Shown: positions 13,917 through 15,010 of the stretch, in pieces
How positions within the stretch are numbered: the stretch's first letter is position 1
Layout of the letters: every line of letters begins with the position of its first letter
Source of the DNA: Methanosarcinaceae archaeon
GTDB lineage: Archaea > Halobacteriota > Methanosarcinia > Methanosarcinales > Methanosarcinaceae
Assembly: GCA_030609665.1 (NCBI GenBank)
Contig: JAUWBW010000013.1
Span: 1 to 15,010, forward strand
Length of the DNA stretch: 15,010 bases
Reading direction: 5' to 3'
Notes under the pieces: generated by a model
Told to the model about the DNA's origin: nothing
Database searches by the model: none
Seen by the model: only the letters and a program-made list of their open reading frames with translations
Program-made: the position numbers and the translations under genes

Positions 13917-13953
13917 TCATACATATGTATGACTCAATCATACAAATATATGA
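13917..13953. promoter_or_regulatory. Twin 16-bp palindromic operator over a TATA box
   Basis: TCATACATATGTATGA (13917-13932) is a perfect 16-bp palindrome. TCATACAAATATATGA (13938-13953) shares its outer five bases on each side. The centres are 21 bp apart, two helical turns. On the minus strand the second site contains ATATATTT (13944-13951), a good TATA box for the RHH repeat gene, with transcription expected near 13919. A regulator bound here should block its own promoter; the RHH protein encoded downstream is the natural candidate. The sites lie between the mtrH stop and the RHH repeat gene. Confidence 0.7.
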
Positions 13954-13972
13954 CTATTGTACAAAAAACGAA

Positions 13973-14905
13973 TTACACTAAAATGTTAATCGGATGGCTG
14001 CTTGATGGTTCTATATCAAGGTCGGCAGAAGCCTCTGCAATCATAATATCACTCATAGCAGCCAGTGGAAATGTATATGGTGCATTTTCAATTGGACCGT
14101 ATAATACAAAATCACCTGTTGCAACCTGCTGCAAACATGTGGATGCAATGTCACATATCTGGAATATCCGAGGGTCTTCTTTTCGCTTTCCTTTAAGCCA
14201 GTTCCATGCAGAAGGAGCATTGTGGATCCCGGAGCCTGTAGGATAACCCCATTTTGCTTTAGCAGTAAGTGTCATACGAAGTGCAACACCCGCACCATCC
14301 CCCATAGGAGTAATGCTTGGATCGATCAGAATGTTCGTGATCCCACATTCCTTTGCAATATCCAAAAGTCCGGTATCGATAATTCCACCGCCATTCTCAA
14401 GCAATGCCATCCTGCCATCCAATGAAGAATTCATTGCATTGAAGCCAAGTAATATTGAACTATCTACATCGGATATTTTCAATGCCTCCTGCTCATCATC
14501 TGTGATGCTCATGTTAATGGAATTATAAATGGCCTTATCGGCAAGCCCGATATCAGTAACATATTCAACAGCATGCATCCGTACTGACGCTTCAGGAGAA
14601 TCGATAAGAAATGGTGCATCAGTTATATTTGATATAAAATCTATATAATTAGATATACTTTCCACTGTAATTCCAAATATGTGAATCAAATGTGCATTTC
14701 CGGTTTCATCGGAGTTCGTTTCCTGAATATTTACAAGTTGTTCTGCAGCATCTTTATCAAATATGCCTGCTGCGGCATCCTGTACAATTTTATGATTGTT
14801 GTAGAAGATCGTACCTGCAAGTGCAGTAGGCAATTCGCCGGGCTGACCTCCTATCTTTATGCCTGCAATATTAACGACCTCTTGCTCTTTTTGAAACCTG
14901 AACAT
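13973..14905 (-). CDS. mtrH: MtrH-type tetrahydromethanopterin S-methyltransferase subunit H (divergent, stand-alone)
   Basis: MtrH transfers the methyl group between tetrahydromethanopterin and a corrinoid protein, normally MtrA within the membrane-bound Mtr complex. The 310-residue protein covers the full family length. Conserved stretches are IAGIKIGGQPGELPT near 14-28, LAGTIFYNNHKIVQD near 29-43, DAPFLIDSPE, YNSINMS, SILLGFN, GYPTGSGIHNAPSAWNWL and GDFVLYGPIENAP. The closing part is less typical, and the sequence differs visibly from the canonical methanogen subunit as I remember it. No other mtr gene is found: downstream is an RHH gene, and the DNA just upstream shows only stops. It may be a paralog serving another corrinoid protein, as seen with methyltransferase-associated MtrH-like proteins, or the last gene of an mtr cluster outside the window. 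GAGGA lies 6 bases before the ATG. It is soluble, with no membrane segment. Confidence 0.88.
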   Translation of the reverse strand: MFRFQKEQEVVNIAGIKIGGQPGELPTALAGTIFYNNHKIVQDAAAGIFDKDAAEQLVNIQETNSDETGNAHLIHIFGITVESISNYIDFISNITDAPFLIDSPEASVRMHAVEYVTDIGLADKAIYNSINMSITDDEQEALKISDVDSSILLGFNAMNSSLDGRMALLENGGGIIDTGLLDIAKECGITNILIDPSITPMGDGAGVALRMTLTAKAKWGYPTGSGIHNAPSAWNWLKGKRKEDPRIFQICDIASTCLQQVATGDFVLYGPIENAPYTFPLAAMSDIMIAEASADLDIEPSSSHPINILV

Positions 14906-14911
14906 TTTTTA

Positions 14912-14950
14912 TCCTCTTATTTTTCCCACATACACCATTACATAAATTGA
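14912..14950 (-). promoter_or_regulatory. Ribosome site and possible promoter of mtrH
   Basis: GAGGA on the minus strand (14912-14916) lies 6 bases before the mtrH ATG and is a sound ribosome site. Upstream, AT-rich DNA with ATTTATGTAA-like sequence near 14940-14950 could be a TATA box. That would mean mtrH is transcribed by itself rather than from an mtr operon. Confidence 0.35.
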
Positions 14951-14956
14951 TATTAT

Positions 14957-15010
14957 TTACCAATACATCCGCACATCATCAATATCATTACAATACTTCT
15001 GCTTCAGCAG
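14957..15010. other. Window edge: no gene identified; frames upstream of mtrH close here
   Basis: On the minus strand the frames entering from the right edge end at 14957 and 14988, or stop at once. One of them may be the tail of an upstream gene, but the visible 5-17 residues are not recognisable. In particular they lack the hydrophobic end expected of MtrG. Confidence 0.4.

Noticed and set aside
13114..13932. Long plus-strand ORF (272 codons) rich in Gly, Ser and Ile
   Set aside because: It is the antisense shadow of the repeat block; its length follows from the repeats having no stop in that frame. It also runs through the operator, and the minus-strand protein has recognisable domains at both ends.
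14957..15010. 3' end of mtrG upstream of mtrH
   Set aside because: The short frames that close here lack the hydrophobic C-terminus of MtrG; the identity of any upstream gene cannot be told.

Overview
The window looks like part of a methanogenic (or related methane-cycling) archaeon's chromosome, most likely of the Methanosarcinales/Methanomicrobia. The reasons are an MtrH-type tetrahydromethanopterin S-methyltransferase subunit, a tungsten-type aldehyde ferredoxin oxidoreductase with a polyferredoxin partner, archaeal TATA-like boxes, and Shine-Dalgarno sites of the GGAGGTGAT type. The lineage is inferred from gene content only.

Bases 1-9292 (all minus strand) hold a type I restriction-modification island. 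In transcription order it runs: hsdM (TTG start); a DUF1016/PD-(D/E)XK nuclease gene; a 28-codon ORF that duplicates the end of HsdM; hsdS; a DUF262/DUF1524 (GmrSD-like) gene; an AlbA_2/RecG-like regulator gene; and hsdR, which is cut by the left edge. The first four reading frames are chained by 4-base stop/start overlaps, as are the AlbA_2 gene and hsdR. The DUF262 gene is far more AT-rich than its neighbours and seems to have its own promoter, so it looks like a separate insertion.

Bases 9323-10085 separate the island from the next, divergently read block. They contain an N-terminally truncated, frameshifted relic of a PPP-family Ser/Thr phosphatase, plus AT-rich DNA with promoter-like elements.

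Bases 10086-12781 (plus strand) carry a four-cluster ferredoxin gene and a tungsten aldehyde oxidoreductase gene. The two are joined by an amber stop with the second gene in the same frame. They are followed by a 53-residue eight-cysteine zinc-ribbon protein and, after a gap with two small palindromes, a ribbon-helix-helix (RHH) regulator. The first two should form one electron-transfer enzyme.

Bases 12810-14905 (minus strand) carry a stand-alone, divergent mtrH. Downstream of it is an unusual regulator made of an N-terminal RHH domain, ten tandem 17-residue Glu/Pro-rich repeats, a Pro-rich linker and a C-terminal winged-helix-like domain. Two 16-bp palindromes spaced 21 bp centre to centre lie over its putative TATA box and look like an autoregulatory operator. 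This protein and its operator, together with the coupled HsdM-tail mini-ORF, are the least explained parts of the window.
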